This document shows, one piece after another, positions 8,672 through 18,079 of a DNA stretch of 64,000 nucleotides. The notes under the pieces were generated by a model. That model was not told where the DNA came from, did no database searches, and saw nothing but the letters and a program-made list of their open reading frames with translations. The stretch comes from an uncultured Algibacter sp. (lineage in GTDB: Bacteria; Bacteroidota; Bacteroidia; Flavobacteriales; Flavobacteriaceae): the NCBI GenBank assembly GCA_947502405.1, contig CANMZT010000008.1, positions 124,001-188,000 on the forward strand, given 5' to 3'. The position numbers and the translations under genes are program-made. Each line of letters begins with the position of its first letter. Positions within the stretch are counted from its first letter, which is position 1.

Positions 8672-9808
8672 ATGAAGAAAGTACTTTTTATCGATAGAGA
8701 CGGCACTTTGGTATTAGAGCCACCAGTAGATTACCAATTAGATAGTTTAGAAAAATTGGAGTATTACCCCAAGGTATTTCAATACATGGCAAAAATAGCT
8801 AGTGAGTTAGACTACGAATTGGTTATGGTAACCAATCAAGATGGTTTAGGTACGGATAGTTTTCCTGAAGATACTTTTTGGCCAGCTCAAAACAAAATTA
8901 TTGATGCTTTTAAAAAAGAAGGCGTTGTGTTTTCGGCGATCCATATTGATAAAACGTTTCCGCATGAAAATGCTGATACTCGTAAACCAAGAACAGGCTT
9001 ACTGACTAAATATTTTTCAGAAGACTATGACTTATTTAATTCTTTTGTTTTAGGAGACAGAATTACCGATATGGAATTAGCAAAAAACTTAGGAGCAAAA
9101 GGCATTTATTTGTCTGAAGATCCAGAATTAGGCGCTGATGAAATTGAAAGTTCAAAGAAAGACATATTCGATTGTATTGCCTTAACGAGTACCGATTGGG
9201 CTGAGATATATGAATTTTTGAAGCTTAAAGATCGCGTTGAAGAAATTACCAGAAATACCAATGAAACACAGATTTATATTAAGTTAAATCTAGATGGTTC
9301 CGGTAAGAATAATATTGATACTGGATTGTCATTTTTCGATCATATGTTAGATCAAATTGGGCGTCATGGTGCTATGGATTTAACCATTAAAGTAGATGGT
9401 GATTTAGACGTTGATGAACACCATACTATCGAGGATACTATGATTGCTTTAGGAGAATTGTTTAATAAAGCATTGGGAAACAAATTAGGCATAGAGCGTT
9501 ACGGCTTTTGTTTGCCAATGGACGATTGTTTAGCCCAAGTAGCGGTAGATTTTGGAGGACGCAATTGGCTAGAATGGGATGCAGAATTTAAGCGAGAAAA
9601 AATAGGCGATATGCCCACTGAAATGTTTTTTCACTTGTTTAAATCGTTTACCGATGGCGCAAAATGTAATTTAAACATCAAAGCTGAAGGTACAAACGAG
9701 CATCACAAAATAGAGGGCATATTTAAAGCTTTTGCAAAAGCGATGAAAATGGCTGTAAAAAGAGATCCTAACAAGATGTTTTTGCCAAGTACTAAGGGAA
9801 TGTTGTAA
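8672..9808 (+). CDS. hisB: Bifunctional histidinol-phosphatase / imidazoleglycerol-phosphate dehydratase
   Basis: The 378-residue fusion has an N-terminal HAD phosphatase (about 1-170) with the nucleophile motif FIDRDGTLV (D8, D10) and a C-terminal IGPD domain (about 190-378) with the two metal-binding repeats DEHHTIEDT and NEHHKIEG. It performs two non-consecutive steps of histidine synthesis. The fused form is the usual one in Bacteroidota and enterobacteria. Confidence 0.97.
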   Translation: MKKVLFIDRDGTLVLEPPVDYQLDSLEKLEYYPKVFQYMAKIASELDYELVMVTNQDGLGTDSFPEDTFWPAQNKIIDAFKKEGVVFSAIHIDKTFPHENADTRKPRTGLLTKYFSEDYDLFNSFVLGDRITDMELAKNLGAKGIYLSEDPELGADEIESSKKDIFDCIALTSTDWAEIYEFLKLKDRVEEITRNTNETQIYIKLNLDGSGKNNIDTGLSFFDHMLDQIGRHGAMDLTIKVDGDLDVDEHHTIEDTMIALGELFNKALGNKLGIERYGFCLPMDDCLAQVAVDFGGRNWLEWDAEFKREKIGDMPTEMFFHLFKSFTDGAKCNLNIKAEGTNEHHKIEGIFKAFAKAMKMAVKRDPNKMFLPSTKGML

Positions 9809-9811
9809 AAA

Positions 9812-9878
9812 AAAAGCTCTTAGCTTTTTGCCATTAGCTATTTGCTAAAGGCCAAGAGCCAAAAGCTAAAAGCCTTTA
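9812..9878. repeat. Short imperfect palindrome between hisB and hisH
   Basis: The 73-base gap is made almost entirely of variants of AGCTTTTTGCC / GGCCAAGAGCCAAAAGCT that can pair with one another. No promoter or ORF is visible. It looks like a third small intergenic element inside the his operon. Confidence 0.5.
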
Positions 9879-9881
9879 AGA

Positions 9882-10463
9882 ATGAAATTAGTGATAATAA
9901 ATTACGGAGCAGGAAACATAAAAAGTATTCAGTTTGCTTTCAAACGTTTGGGGGTTGATGCTATTTTGTCAAATGATCCTAAAGAAATAGAAACGGCAGA
10001 TAAAGTGATTTTTCCTGGAGTAGGTGAAGCAAGTTCAGCGATGAAAATGCTTAAAGAAAGTGGGTTAGATAAATTAATTCCAAAGCTTCAGCAACCAGTT
10101 TTGGGAATTTGTTTGGGGATGCAACTCATGTGTTTACATACAGAAGAAGGCGATACCGAAGGTTTAGGAATATTTCAAACTAAAGTAAAACGTTTTTCGG
10201 ATGCTGTAAAAGTACCGCAAATGGGATGGAATGTTATTAAAGATTTGAAATCTGATTTGTTTCAAGGTATTAAGGAAAATGAATACATGTATTTAGTGCA
10301 TAGTTATTATGCAGAACATTGCGACGAAACTATTGCTGCAACAGATTATCAAATTAATTATGCGTCTGCTTTACAACATGAAAACTTTTATGGTACGCAG
10401 TTTCATCCTGAGAAAAGTGGTGCTATAGGTTCAAAAATTTTGGAAAACTTTTTGAAACTTTAG
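9882..10463 (+). CDS. hisH: Imidazole glycerol phosphate synthase, glutaminase subunit
   Basis: The 193-residue class I glutamine amidotransferase has the complete triad: C77 in GICLGMQ, and H175 and E177 in FHPEKSG. It supplies ammonia to HisF for making IGP and AICAR. Length is normal. The downstream 204-base gap before hisA is unusual for the operon and contains a possible reverse-strand ORF. Confidence 0.97.
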   Translation: MKLVIINYGAGNIKSIQFAFKRLGVDAILSNDPKEIETADKVIFPGVGEASSAMKMLKESGLDKLIPKLQQPVLGICLGMQLMCLHTEEGDTEGLGIFQTKVKRFSDAVKVPQMGWNVIKDLKSDLFQGIKENEYMYLVHSYYAEHCDETIAATDYQINYASALQHENFYGTQFHPEKSGAIGSKILENFLKL

Positions 10464-10490
10464 TAATACCCTGAACTAGTTTTAGGAACT

Positions 10491-10646
10491 TTAAAATTTT
10501 TTAGCTAGATAAGATAAAAAACCTAATGACAATATAGTTAATGATATCAATAGAATGTCTTCGTATTTTGGAAATTGCCTTGCTATACCTTGAGCAATTG
10601 CAAGTGATAGAATAATTCGGACAGCCAGATTTTTAATTATATTCAT
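10491..10646 (-). CDS. Possible small membrane protein antisense to the hisH-hisA gap
   Basis: A 51-residue ORF (MNIIKNLAVRIILSLAIAQG then a hydrophilic turn and a second hydrophobic stretch ending YLAKKF) runs against the operon. Two hydrophobic segments and a basic end look like a small membrane protein. A TATATTTG box matching TAnnTTTG lies a few bases upstream, overlapping the region before hisA. I do not recognise a family and it could be chance; the long gap here is the main reason to record it. Confidence 0.35.
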   Translation of the reverse strand: MNIIKNLAVRIILSLAIAQGIARQFPKYEDILLISLTILSLGFLSYLAKKF

Positions 10647-10667
10647 AGAACAAATATATAAACCTAA

Positions 10668-11396
10668 ATGAGAATAATACCAGCAATAGATATTATAGAT
10701 GGACAATGTGTACGGCTTTCAAAAGGCGATTACAGCACAAAGAAAATATATAATGAGAATCCATTAGAAATTGCTAAACAATATGAAGACCATGGGATTG
10801 AATATCTGCATTTAGTAGACTTAGATGGCGCTAAAGCGAGTCATATTGTAAACCATAAAGTTTTAGAAACTATTGCAACTAAAACCAATTTAAAGATTGA
10901 TTTTGGAGGCGGTTTAAAAACAGATGAAGATCTACGTATTGCGTTTGAATCTGGTGCAGGCCAAATTACAGGAGGAAGTATTGCCGTTAAAAAGCCAGAT
11001 GTTTTTAAGAGCTGGTTAACTAAATTCGGAGCTGATAAAATTATTTTGGGTGCAGATGCCAATAATGAAAAAATAGCGATTAGCGGTTGGTTAGAAGAAT
11101 CTGATGAAGAATTAATTCCGTTTGTTCAGAATTATATGGAAGATGGGGTGTCGTATGTAATTTGCACTGATATAGCTAAGGATGGTATGTTAGAAGGTCC
11201 GTCATTTGATTTATATGAAAAGATGTTGAAGCAGTTACCAAAGGTAAAGTTAATTGCAAGTGGTGGTATTTCACAATTTGATGAATTACCAAAATTAGCT
11301 GAATTAGGCTGTGAAGGAACAATAATTGGTAAGGCCATTTATGAAAATAAAATTAGTTTAAAACAACTTGAAAACTATATAGTAGAAAGTATTTAG
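10668..11396 (+). CDS. hisA: 1-(5-phosphoribosyl)-5-[(5-phosphoribosylamino)methylideneamino] imidazole-4-carboxamide isomerase
   Basis: The 242-residue TIM barrel catalyses the Amadori isomerisation of ProFAR. The acid/base aspartates are D8 ([10 protein letters not shown]) and D130 (ILGADAN), and the half-barrel phosphate sites DFGGGL and SGGI are present. It is followed after 15 bases by the four-helix-bundle gene. Confidence 0.96.
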   Translation: MRIIPAIDIIDGQCVRLSKGDYSTKKIYNENPLEIAKQYEDHGIEYLHLVDLDGAKASHIVNHKVLETIATKTNLKIDFGGGLKTDEDLRIAFESGAGQITGGSIAVKKPDVFKSWLTKFGADKIILGADANNEKIAISGWLEESDEELIPFVQNYMEDGVSYVICTDIAKDGMLEGPSFDLYEKMLKQLPKVKLIASGGISQFDELPKLAELGCEGTIIGKAIYENKISLKQLENYIVESI

Positions 11397-11790
11397 TAGT
11401 TAGAAATTAGAATGAATAAATTTGAAGATTTACTTATTTGGCAGAAATCGATGAATTTGGCTCAAGACGTGTATTGGGTTTCAAAAGAATTGCCAACCGA
11501 AGAACGATTTGGATTGACTTCTCAGATAAGGCGATGTAGTGTTTCAATACCTTCAAATATTGCAGAAGGAGCAGGAAGAAATTCTAATAAAGAATTTATT
11601 CATTTTTTGTCAATTGCTAATGGTTCACTCGCTGAATTAAAAACTCAACTACTTTTACTTTTAAGACTGAATTTCATTTCCAAAGAAAAAATAAAACCAT
11701 TGATTGGTATGTGTAATGAAATTCAAAAAATGAACAGGTCTTTGCAAAAAAGCCTAAAATCTAAAGACTAATTACTAAGGACTAACTACT
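11395..11790. mobile_element. Candidate mobile cassette carrying the four-helix-bundle gene
   Basis: AGTAGTTAG at 11395-11403 and its exact complement CTAACTACT at 11782-11790 bracket the four-helix-bundle gene, with further related TTAGAAATTAG and CTAATTACTAAGG sequence inside. The unit interrupts the normal hisA-hisF junction. I infer a small insertion unit with short inverted ends; no transposase is present. Confidence 0.4.
11412..11771 (+). CDS. Four helix bundle protein (23S rRNA intervening-sequence-protein family)
   Basis: The 119-residue protein shows the family pattern: FEDLLIWQKSMNLAQDVY, FGLTSQIRRCSVSIPSNIAEG, and a C-terminal helical half with FLSIANGSLAELKTQL. The fold is a four-helix bundle first seen in 23S rRNA intervening sequences and related to the accessory Avd protein of diversity-generating retroelements. 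It has no known histidine-related role. It sits in the his operon between hisA and hisF and is flanked by an inverted repeat, so it is probably a passenger, but it would be cotranscribed. Confidence 0.9.
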   Translation: MNKFEDLLIWQKSMNLAQDVYWVSKELPTEERFGLTSQIRRCSVSIPSNIAEGAGRNSNKEFIHFLSIANGSLAELKTQLLLLLRLNFISKEKIKPLIGMCNEIQKMNRSLQKSLKSKD

Positions 11791-11800
11791 CTTTTAAATT

Positions 11801-12556
11801 ATGTTAACAAAAAGAATAATACCTTGTTTAGACATCAAAAACGGGCGTACCGTAAAAGGTGTGAATTTTGTGGATTTGCGAGACGCAGGAGATCCTGTAG
11901 TATTAGCTAAACAATACGCAGAACAAGGTGCAGACGAATTGGTGTTTTTAGATATTGCTGCCACTTTAGAAAATAGAGGGACTACTTTAGATATGGTGTT
12001 ACGGGTTGCAGAACAAGTTAATATTCCATTTACTGTAGGTGGTGGTATTACTAGTGTAGCACATGTAGATGCTTTATTGAAAAACGGAGCAGATAAAGTT
12101 TCTATTAATTCTTCGGCAGTAAAACGACCTGAATTGATTAATGAATTGGCAGATAAATTTGGAAGCCAATGTGTTGTAGTTGCTATTGATGCAAAAGAAG
12201 TTGAAGGCGAGTGGTATGTGCACCTTGCTGGAGGAACCATTCCAACAGATATTAAGTTATTTGAATGGGCAAAAGAAGTTGAAGAACGTGGTGCAGGAGA
12301 AATTCTATTTACGTCTATGAATCATGACGGTACAAAGGCAGGTTTTGCGAACGAAGCTTTGGCAACACTTTCTAATTTATTAAATATTCCAATAATCGCC
12401 TCTGGAGGTGCAGGAAATGTGCAACATTTTGTAGATACATTTAGAGAAGGGAAATCAGATGCAGCTTTGGCAGCTAGTGTATTTCATTTTGGAGAAATTC
12501 CTATTCCAGAGTTGAAAAAAGAGTTAAAAAAACAAGATATAGAAGTACGTATTTAA
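11801..12556 (+). CDS. hisF: Imidazole glycerol phosphate synthase, cyclase subunit
   Basis: The 251-residue TIM barrel partners HisH and closes the imidazole ring. The catalytic aspartates are D11 ([10 protein letters not shown]) and D130 (VVAIDAKEV), and phosphate-binding loops TVGGGI and ASGGAG are present. Length is normal. Confidence 0.97.
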   Translation: MLTKRIIPCLDIKNGRTVKGVNFVDLRDAGDPVVLAKQYAEQGADELVFLDIAATLENRGTTLDMVLRVAEQVNIPFTVGGGITSVAHVDALLKNGADKVSINSSAVKRPELINELADKFGSQCVVVAIDAKEVEGEWYVHLAGGTIPTDIKLFEWAKEVEERGAGEILFTSMNHDGTKAGFANEALATLSNLLNIPIIASGGAGNVQHFVDTFREGKSDAALAASVFHFGEIPIPELKKELKKQDIEVRI

Positions 12557-12570
12557 GCAATACGTGTTTT

Positions 12571-12644
12571 GTTATTCTGCACTTGATGCGGAATCCACAT
12601 AAATTGAACAAATATAAATAGATTCCTGTCTTCACAGGAATGAC
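12571..12644. repeat. Dispersed repeat, family A, complete copy between hisF and hisIE
   Basis: The copy runs from GTTATTCTGCACTTGATGCG to CACAGGAATGAC and parallels the 8591-8665 element along its length, with the same inverted ends and a changed central spacer. It fills the hisF-hisIE gap. Confidence 0.75.
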
Positions 12645-12652
12645 AATAAATT

Positions 12653-13246
12653 ATGAAAATAAAATACGACGATAACGGATTAGTCCCAGCAATAATACAA
12701 GATGCCACAACAAAAAAAGTATTGATGTTAGGTTACATGAATGAAGAGTCCTATCAGAAAACATTAGAAACAAAAAAGGTTACTTTTTTTAGCAGAAGCA
12801 AGCAACGTTTATGGACTAAAGGCGAGGAAAGTGGCAACTTTTTAAACCTAGTGGGTATTAAGAACGATTGCGATAACGATTCGTTATTAATTCAAGTGAA
12901 TCCAGTTGGACCAACATGTCATACAGGAACAGATACTTGCTGGAAAGAAGATAATAATTCCTCGTACGGATTCTTTTCAACTCTAGAGGATGTGATTGCA
13001 GAACGTGTAGCAAATAAAGACACTAAAAAATCTTACGTAGCAAGTTTATTTTCTAAGGGTATAAATAAAGTAGCTCAAAAAGTAGGTGAGGAGGCAGTGG
13101 AAACCGTTATTGAAGCTATGGATAACAACGATGAACTGTTTTTATACGAGTCGGCCGATTTATTATTCCATTACTTAATGCTACTGCAAGCTAAAGGATT
13201 TACTTTAAAGGATATTGAAAACGAATTGAAAAATAGGCACAAGTAA
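12653..13246 (+). CDS. hisI: Bifunctional phosphoribosyl-AMP cyclohydrolase / phosphoribosyl-ATP pyrophosphatase
   Basis: The 197-residue fusion (hisIE) has HisI in about residues 1-105 (LMLGYMNEESYQKTL, WTKGEESGN, the metal-binding NDCDNDS and GPTCHTGTDTCW) and HisE in about 108-197 (SYVASLFSKGINKVAQKVGEEAVETVIEA). It performs steps 2 and 3 of histidine synthesis. Last gene of the operon. Confidence 0.97.
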   Translation: MKIKYDDNGLVPAIIQDATTKKVLMLGYMNEESYQKTLETKKVTFFSRSKQRLWTKGEESGNFLNLVGIKNDCDNDSLLIQVNPVGPTCHTGTDTCWKEDNNSSYGFFSTLEDVIAERVANKDTKKSYVASLFSKGINKVAQKVGEEAVETVIEAMDNNDELFLYESADLLFHYLMLLQAKGFTLKDIENELKNRHK

Positions 13247-13305
13247 TTTAAAATTTTTTATTACTTTTAAAGAAAATTAGTACATATTAATTCCCCAAAC
13301 TTACT

Positions 13306-14715
13306 ATGTTAATGTTTAAACCTACACTTGCCAAATGGCACTACCTTTTCTGTATAATAACTTTAGTATATTCCTGTTATAATGATTCAGATGATTCTAA
13401 AGGTTTTATTACTACGTCTCTAAGTGAGACAGATCCAAATAATCCAAATCCCTTTATAGGTGTGATGCCACCTATAGAAGTGATACCTTATTCTGAAATT
13501 TCAACTAGAGAATATACTATTGAATTAAAACGATGGGATATTCCAAATAATAGGGTTGAAGCAGTTAAAACTACAGATAATTTACAATCTGCAATAAATT
13601 GGGCAATGGAAGAGGGTTACGGTATCATACGTTTGCCAGCAGGACATTATTTAATAGGAAAATATGGTAATGATATTTATCAAGCAGGTATTACACTGGA
13701 TAATAATGTAGCGTTTTTGCTAGACGAAAACGCTATTATAGAAATGGCACCAAACAATAAATGGAATTACTGTGCTATAGCAGTAAGAAATAAAGCTCAC
13801 GTTGTAATTTCAGGAGGAACAATACTAGGCGATAGAGACAACCATATTTATACCCCAAGGGCAGATGGTGCTACAACCCATGATGAAGGTCATTTAATTT
13901 GTATAGAAGGCGAAAGTCAGTTTGTGACCGTAGAAAATGTAATACTAGGAAAAGCCAATGGAGATGGGATTTTAATGGTTGGAAATAAGAAAGGAGAATA
14001 CCAAAATTTGAAAAACATTACTATCAGGAAAAATAATTTTTCAGATAATAGAAGACAAGGTATTTCTCTTGTTGGTAGTACAGGTGTATTAATAGAATTT
14101 AACGAAATTCATCATACCAATGGCACATCGCCTCAGTTTGGTATAGATATAGAAGGCGCAGGAAGAACAAATGAAAATATAATTATTAGAGATAATTATT
14201 TTCATAATAATCGAGGTGGCGATGTGGTAAATACTGATGGGAGAAATGTACTTTTTGAAAACAATATTTTACTACAAGGTAATGATAGTGAATATATTGA
14301 CGGACCAATCGTGTACTGGAAAAATGCTGATTGGACCATTAGAAATAACAATATAACTATGCGAACCGTTTCAGTAAATAATTGGAATGGCATTTTAATG
14401 TACTCTAACGATAACCAGAAAACAAACCCTGCAACAACATACATTTACAATAATAGATTAAACAATTGTGGAATGTATATGTACAAAGGTGCAGATTTAG
14501 AGATTTATAATAACCAAATGAATCATGGGCATTTAGCGTTTAAAGAAATGACAAATCTAACCTTAACCAATAACCACGTAGATCATGACAATAAATGTTG
14601 GGCATACAGATTTTTAGAAGTTAGCGGTAAAGCCTCTGGTAATACCTATAATGGCGAAGCGTTCAATATCCCTTTAGTTACAGATGCAACATGGGATGGC
14701 TGTTGGATAAGGTAA
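13306..14715 (+). CDS. Right-handed beta-helix (pectate-lyase-superfamily) lipoprotein
   Basis: The 469-residue protein begins with a signal peptide ending in a lipobox-like LVYSC, so it is probably lipid-anchored. Residues about 90-430 show the repeating NNxxx...IxNN pattern of parallel beta-helix proteins (ENVILGKANGDGILMVGN, IEFNEIHHTNGT, IIIRDNYFHNN). Many members act on polysaccharides, but no substrate can be assigned. The start could be ATG 13306 or the ATG two codons later. It stands alone after the his operon. Confidence 0.75.
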   Translation: MLMFKPTLAKWHYLFCIITLVYSCYNDSDDSKGFITTSLSETDPNNPNPFIGVMPPIEVIPYSEISTREYTIELKRWDIPNNRVEAVKTTDNLQSAINWAMEEGYGIIRLPAGHYLIGKYGNDIYQAGITLDNNVAFLLDENAIIEMAPNNKWNYCAIAVRNKAHVVISGGTILGDRDNHIYTPRADGATTHDEGHLICIEGESQFVTVENVILGKANGDGILMVGNKKGEYQNLKNITIRKNNFSDNRRQGISLVGSTGVLIEFNEIHHTNGTSPQFGIDIEGAGRTNENIIIRDNYFHNNRGGDVVNTDGRNVLFENNILLQGNDSEYIDGPIVYWKNADWTIRNNNITMRTVSVNNWNGILMYSNDNQKTNPATTYIYNNRLNNCGMYMYKGADLEIYNNQMNHGHLAFKEMTNLTLTNNHVDHDNKCWAYRFLEVSGKASGNTYNGEAFNIPLVTDATWDGCWIR

Positions 14716-14729
14716 AACTCTAAAAGTAG

Positions 14730-15146
14730 TTATGATAACCATCCATTAGCCTCAGATTTTCTAGCAAACCACACAAAGAAAAACGCAAATACTATTATCA
14801 TAATGGTCATAACAATACTCGAAGCATATCCATTTATCAGGATATAACTCATTTGCACAATTACAGCTAAAAGAGATAGAAGCCATAGTTTCACCGACCA
14901 TGATTTTCTGAGTAATAATCCAATGGCAGCCAAGGCTCCGGCAAAAACGGCAATAGCAAAAGCAGCGGTAACCCAAGCAGGCATATTTGCAGCAATTTCC
15001 AATTGTTCTGCAGAATACATGTCACGATAACTTTCAGTATTATAAGCCTGTTGCAAATATTGATTTACACCCATACCATTCCATACTAAAGCAATAATAC
15101 TCACTATCCAAAACCAGATAGGAGCTTTGTTTGTTGACGTAGTCAT
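14730..15146 (-). CDS. Four-helix integral membrane protein
   Basis: The 138-residue protein has four hydrophobic helices (about 11-27, 54-79, 84-106, 109-130) joined by short loops, with a longer loop containing NTESYRDMYSAEQLEIAANMP. It resembles a small conserved flavobacterial membrane family sometimes labelled as a sugar transporter without experimental basis. Function unknown. Convergent with the beta-helix gene. Confidence 0.7.
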   Translation of the reverse strand: MTTSTNKAPIWFWIVSIIALVWNGMGVNQYLQQAYNTESYRDMYSAEQLEIAANMPAWVTAAFAIAVFAGALAAIGLLLRKSWSVKLWLLSLLAVIVQMSYILINGYASSIVMTIMIIVFAFFFVWFARKSEANGWLS

Positions 15147-15240
15147 AATTTTTAGTTTTAGTTAGTAAATTGTATTACAATGTATAAATTTTTTGCCACA
15201 ATTGATAAATAGACTAATTTCCACGCTCTAAGAAAACAGA

Positions 15241-16026
15241 ATGAAAAAGTATTTTTATGTTATAGATATTCAATATTTAGGTTATCGTTTTCATGGTTGG
15301 CAAAAACAGCCTAATGTAAAAACGTTGCACCTGATGGTTGATAGAACTTTAAATTTTATTCTAGAAGGCAAATACTTTAAAAGCTTAATTTCAGGTAGAA
15401 CAGATGCTATGGTTTCTGCAGAACACGCCGCTTTTGAGCTATTTTTAAGAGAACCATTAGAAAATACAGCGGCGTTTTTACAATTATTCAATTACAATTT
15501 ACCTCAAGATATTCGCGCACTTACTATTCGAGAGGTTGGTAAAGATTTTAATATTATTAATCATTCTAAGGTTAAAGAGTATGTATATCTTTTTGCATTT
15601 GGCGAAAAATGTCATCCGTTTTGTGCACCAATTATGACGACCATTTTAGATGATTTAGATATAGATGTCATGAAGCAAGGTGCAAAACTCTTTGAAGGCG
15701 AACACTATTTATGGAGTTATTGCTATAAACCTACTGAAAACGGTATATATACTCGTGAGATTTTGCAATGTGAGTTGGTTGAAAACACAACTTACACAGC
15801 AAATTATTTTCCTGAAAAAACATATTTATTAAGAGTGAAAGGGAAGGGCTTTATGCGCAATCAGATTAGGTTGATGATGGGAACACTAATTGATCTAGGT
15901 AAAGGAAAACTATCGCTTCAAGATATAAAGGATAGTTTGGTTCCTGAGAGCAGAATTAAAATGAATTATATCGCACCTGCTTCAGGGTTGATATTGAATT
16001 CGGTAGAGTTTGAAAGCGCCTCTTAA
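15241..16026 (+). CDS. TruA-family pseudouridine synthase (divergent)
   Basis: The 261-residue protein has the TruA fold signature: YLGYRFHGWQKQPN near the start, the catalytic aspartate in SGRTDAMVSA, and GKGFMRNQIRLMMGTLIDLGKG near residues 200-220. Canonical TruA reads GRTDAGVHA; here the GVH is MVS. This suggests a paralogue of the enzyme that modifies tRNA positions 38-40. A second, canonical truA may exist elsewhere, so I give no symbol. Confidence 0.8.
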   Translation: MKKYFYVIDIQYLGYRFHGWQKQPNVKTLHLMVDRTLNFILEGKYFKSLISGRTDAMVSAEHAAFELFLREPLENTAAFLQLFNYNLPQDIRALTIREVGKDFNIINHSKVKEYVYLFAFGEKCHPFCAPIMTTILDDLDIDVMKQGAKLFEGEHYLWSYCYKPTENGIYTREILQCELVENTTYTANYFPEKTYLLRVKGKGFMRNQIRLMMGTLIDLGKGKLSLQDIKDSLVPESRIKMNYIAPASGLILNSVEFESAS

Positions 16027-16124
16027 TCTCCCCAATCTAGGAGAAATTTATGCTTTATAAAAAATTATTCTCTTAACTATTTGATACATTATAGTGTAAA
16101 CTTTTCAGTTGTATTTTTATGAAT

Positions 16125-16275
16125 AAGCGTGGAGTTCCCCTCCTTGGAGGGGCTAGGGGTGGGTTTTTGCGCTAAGGATTGAGGCATTTGTTGAAGCTCC
16201 CCGATCCCGATAGCTATCGGGAGAGGGAGCGACTGCCAAAAGCCTGACCCCTTGTGGGTAGCGCCCAAATTAATT
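16125..16275. repeat. Dispersed intergenic repeat, family B, copy 2
   Basis: This holds CCCCTCCTTGGAGGGG, the palindrome CCCGATAGCTATCGGG and CCTGACCCCTTGTGGGTAGC in the 406-base gap between the TruA-like gene and dps. Words match the copies near 1.2, 19.9, 27.2 and 60.1 kb. Nothing coding is seen in the rest of the gap. Confidence 0.6.
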
Positions 16276-16432
16276 AACTCCTATTTCTCTTAAAATTCTT
16301 TAACATCTTCAATTTTATTTAACATAATTTAAGTTAAAATTTTCTTAATGCCGTTAAACCCTGTTAAAGCGCTTGACATTTTTGAGATATGCCATAGTTT
16401 ATATAGTGAATTTAAAAAACAGAAAATATATT

Positions 16433-16936
16433 ATGAGCTATTTAAACATGAATGATGACGAATTAATGCCTGTGGTGGTTGAATTGAATGTTTTATTAGC
16501 AGACTACCACGTGTATTATCAAAAATTAAGAAGTAAGCATTGGAATATAATTGGGAAGAATTTTTTCGATTTACACGAAAAGTTCGAAGAGATGTATAAC
16601 GATGCAAAAGTTAAAATTGATGAGATTGCAGAACGTATCTTAACATTACGTTTTCATCCGATGAGTAAATTGGAAGACTATTTAAAAACGTCGGCTATAC
16701 TTGAAGAAGCGCCACTAAAAGAAGACCAAGATATGGTAGTGGACACTTTAAATGATCATAAATTACTTTTAGCGCAAATGAGCAAAGTTATTGAGAAAGC
16801 TGATGCAATTAAGGATGAAGGAACCATAGATTTAATGGGTGCTTACATTAGAGAGCTTGAAAAAACGAGCTGGATGTTGAATGCTTGGACCAAGAAAACA
16901 TCAGAGAATTTAAAGGACAGTGTTGTTGAGGCATAA
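16433..16936 (+). CDS. dps: Dps family DNA-binding ferritin-like protein
   Basis: The 167-residue protein is normal length for Dps, a dodecameric iron-oxidising DNA protector. The ferroxidase pattern is present: KLRSKHWNIIG (H36), FFDLHEKFEEMYNDAKVKIDEIAERI. I chose ATG 16433 (MSYLNMNDDEL); an upstream in-frame ATG at 16373 would add 20 non-conserved residues. Regulation is often peroxide- or stationary-phase-dependent in this family, but no operator was identified. Confidence 0.93.
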   Translation: MSYLNMNDDELMPVVVELNVLLADYHVYYQKLRSKHWNIIGKNFFDLHEKFEEMYNDAKVKIDEIAERILTLRFHPMSKLEDYLKTSAILEEAPLKEDQDMVVDTLNDHKLLLAQMSKVIEKADAIKDEGTIDLMGAYIRELEKTSWMLNAWTKKTSENLKDSVVEA

Positions 16937-16985
16937 CAAACAATTCTGATTCTGAAAACAAAACAAAATTAACCCTTAAAATTTA

Positions 16986-17894
16986 ATGAACATGGAAAGT
17001 ACAATGTCTACGGCATTTGAGAACTTAATAGATAAACTTCAAGGCTGGGTAAGTGCCGTAATAGAAAACATACCAAATTTAATTCTGGCTATTTTGGTAA
17101 TGACAGCCTCTTATTTTGTAGCCAAATATACTCGAAAATTAGTATCAAAACTTGTTGAGAGCAGAGTACCTCAAAAATCTATTGCTACTATTATTGCTAA
17201 AATTTCAGCAGTTGTAGTAGTAGCTGCAGGATTATTTTTAGCATTGGGAATTATGAACCTTAGTAAAATGCTAACCTCATTACTGGCAGGTGCTGGTGTT
17301 GCTGGTTTAGCTGTTGGTTTGGCACTTCAAGGTACATTGTCAAACACGTTTGCAGGCGTAGTAATTTCATTTAGAAAGCGCATACAGCTTGGAAATTGGG
17401 TAGAAACCAATGGATATTCTGGCGAGGTGATAGATGTAAATCTAAAAGAATTTGTTTTGAAGGAAGCTGACAACAATATTGTAGTAATTCCAAATAAAAT
17501 GATTCTTGAAAATCCCTTGAAAAATTATTCATTGACCACTAGAATGCGTGTGTTTTTAGAATGCGGCGTGGGGTACGAATCTGATTTAGAAGAAGTAAAA
17601 CGTCTTACCAAAGAAGTGATTGCTAATACTTTTGACCAAGTTGAAGACCCCGATGATGTTGAGTTTTACTATACCGAATTTGGAGATAGCTCCATCAACT
17701 ACTTATGTAGATTTTGGATTGATGCCGAAAGTATGCTAGAAAAATTAAGAGCAAAAACCCAAGCCATAATTGAAATAAAGAAAGCCTATGACAAAGCAGG
17801 AATTAATATTCCGTTCCCTATCCGTACTTTGGAGTTTAACAACAAACTAGCGTTTGATGACGCTGTTATGGAAAATCAATTCTCTAATAACTAA
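16986..17894 (+). CDS. Small-conductance mechanosensitive channel (MscS family)
   Basis: The 302-residue protein has three membrane helices in the first 125 residues. TM3 is glycine/alanine-rich (LLAGAGVAGLAVGLALQGTLSNTFAGVV) and is followed by the MscS beta domain (RIQLGNWVETNGYSGEV) and cytoplasmic alpha/beta cage. It releases solutes on hypo-osmotic shock. It follows dps after 49 bases, so both may share a transcript. Confidence 0.93.
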   Translation: MNMESTMSTAFENLIDKLQGWVSAVIENIPNLILAILVMTASYFVAKYTRKLVSKLVESRVPQKSIATIIAKISAVVVVAAGLFLALGIMNLSKMLTSLLAGAGVAGLAVGLALQGTLSNTFAGVVISFRKRIQLGNWVETNGYSGEVIDVNLKEFVLKEADNNIVVIPNKMILENPLKNYSLTTRMRVFLECGVGYESDLEEVKRLTKEVIANTFDQVEDPDDVEFYYTEFGDSSINYLCRFWIDAESMLEKLRAKTQAIIEIKKAYDKAGINIPFPIRTLEFNNKLAFDDAVMENQFSNN

Positions 17895-17989
17895 TCTATA
17901 TGATATCGTTACGAAGTTGATTTTACCAATTGATAGAGAATGAGTTAGCATTCATTTTATAACAGTTAATGTATTAGAAGCTTGACAGT

Positions 17990-17997
17990 TACATTTG
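17990..17997 (+). promoter_or_regulatory. Candidate promoter for the small lipoprotein cluster (TACATTTG)
   Basis: TACATTTG matches TAnnTTTG exactly and lies 82 bases upstream of the 49-residue lipoprotein gene, after the mscS stop. Confidence 0.4.
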
Positions 17998-18079
17998 TTG
18001 TGAGCATTATTAAGATGTTATAAGAAACAATTTTAACAATGCTATTAAAACAGAATATTAACTCTAAAACCAAAGTAAA

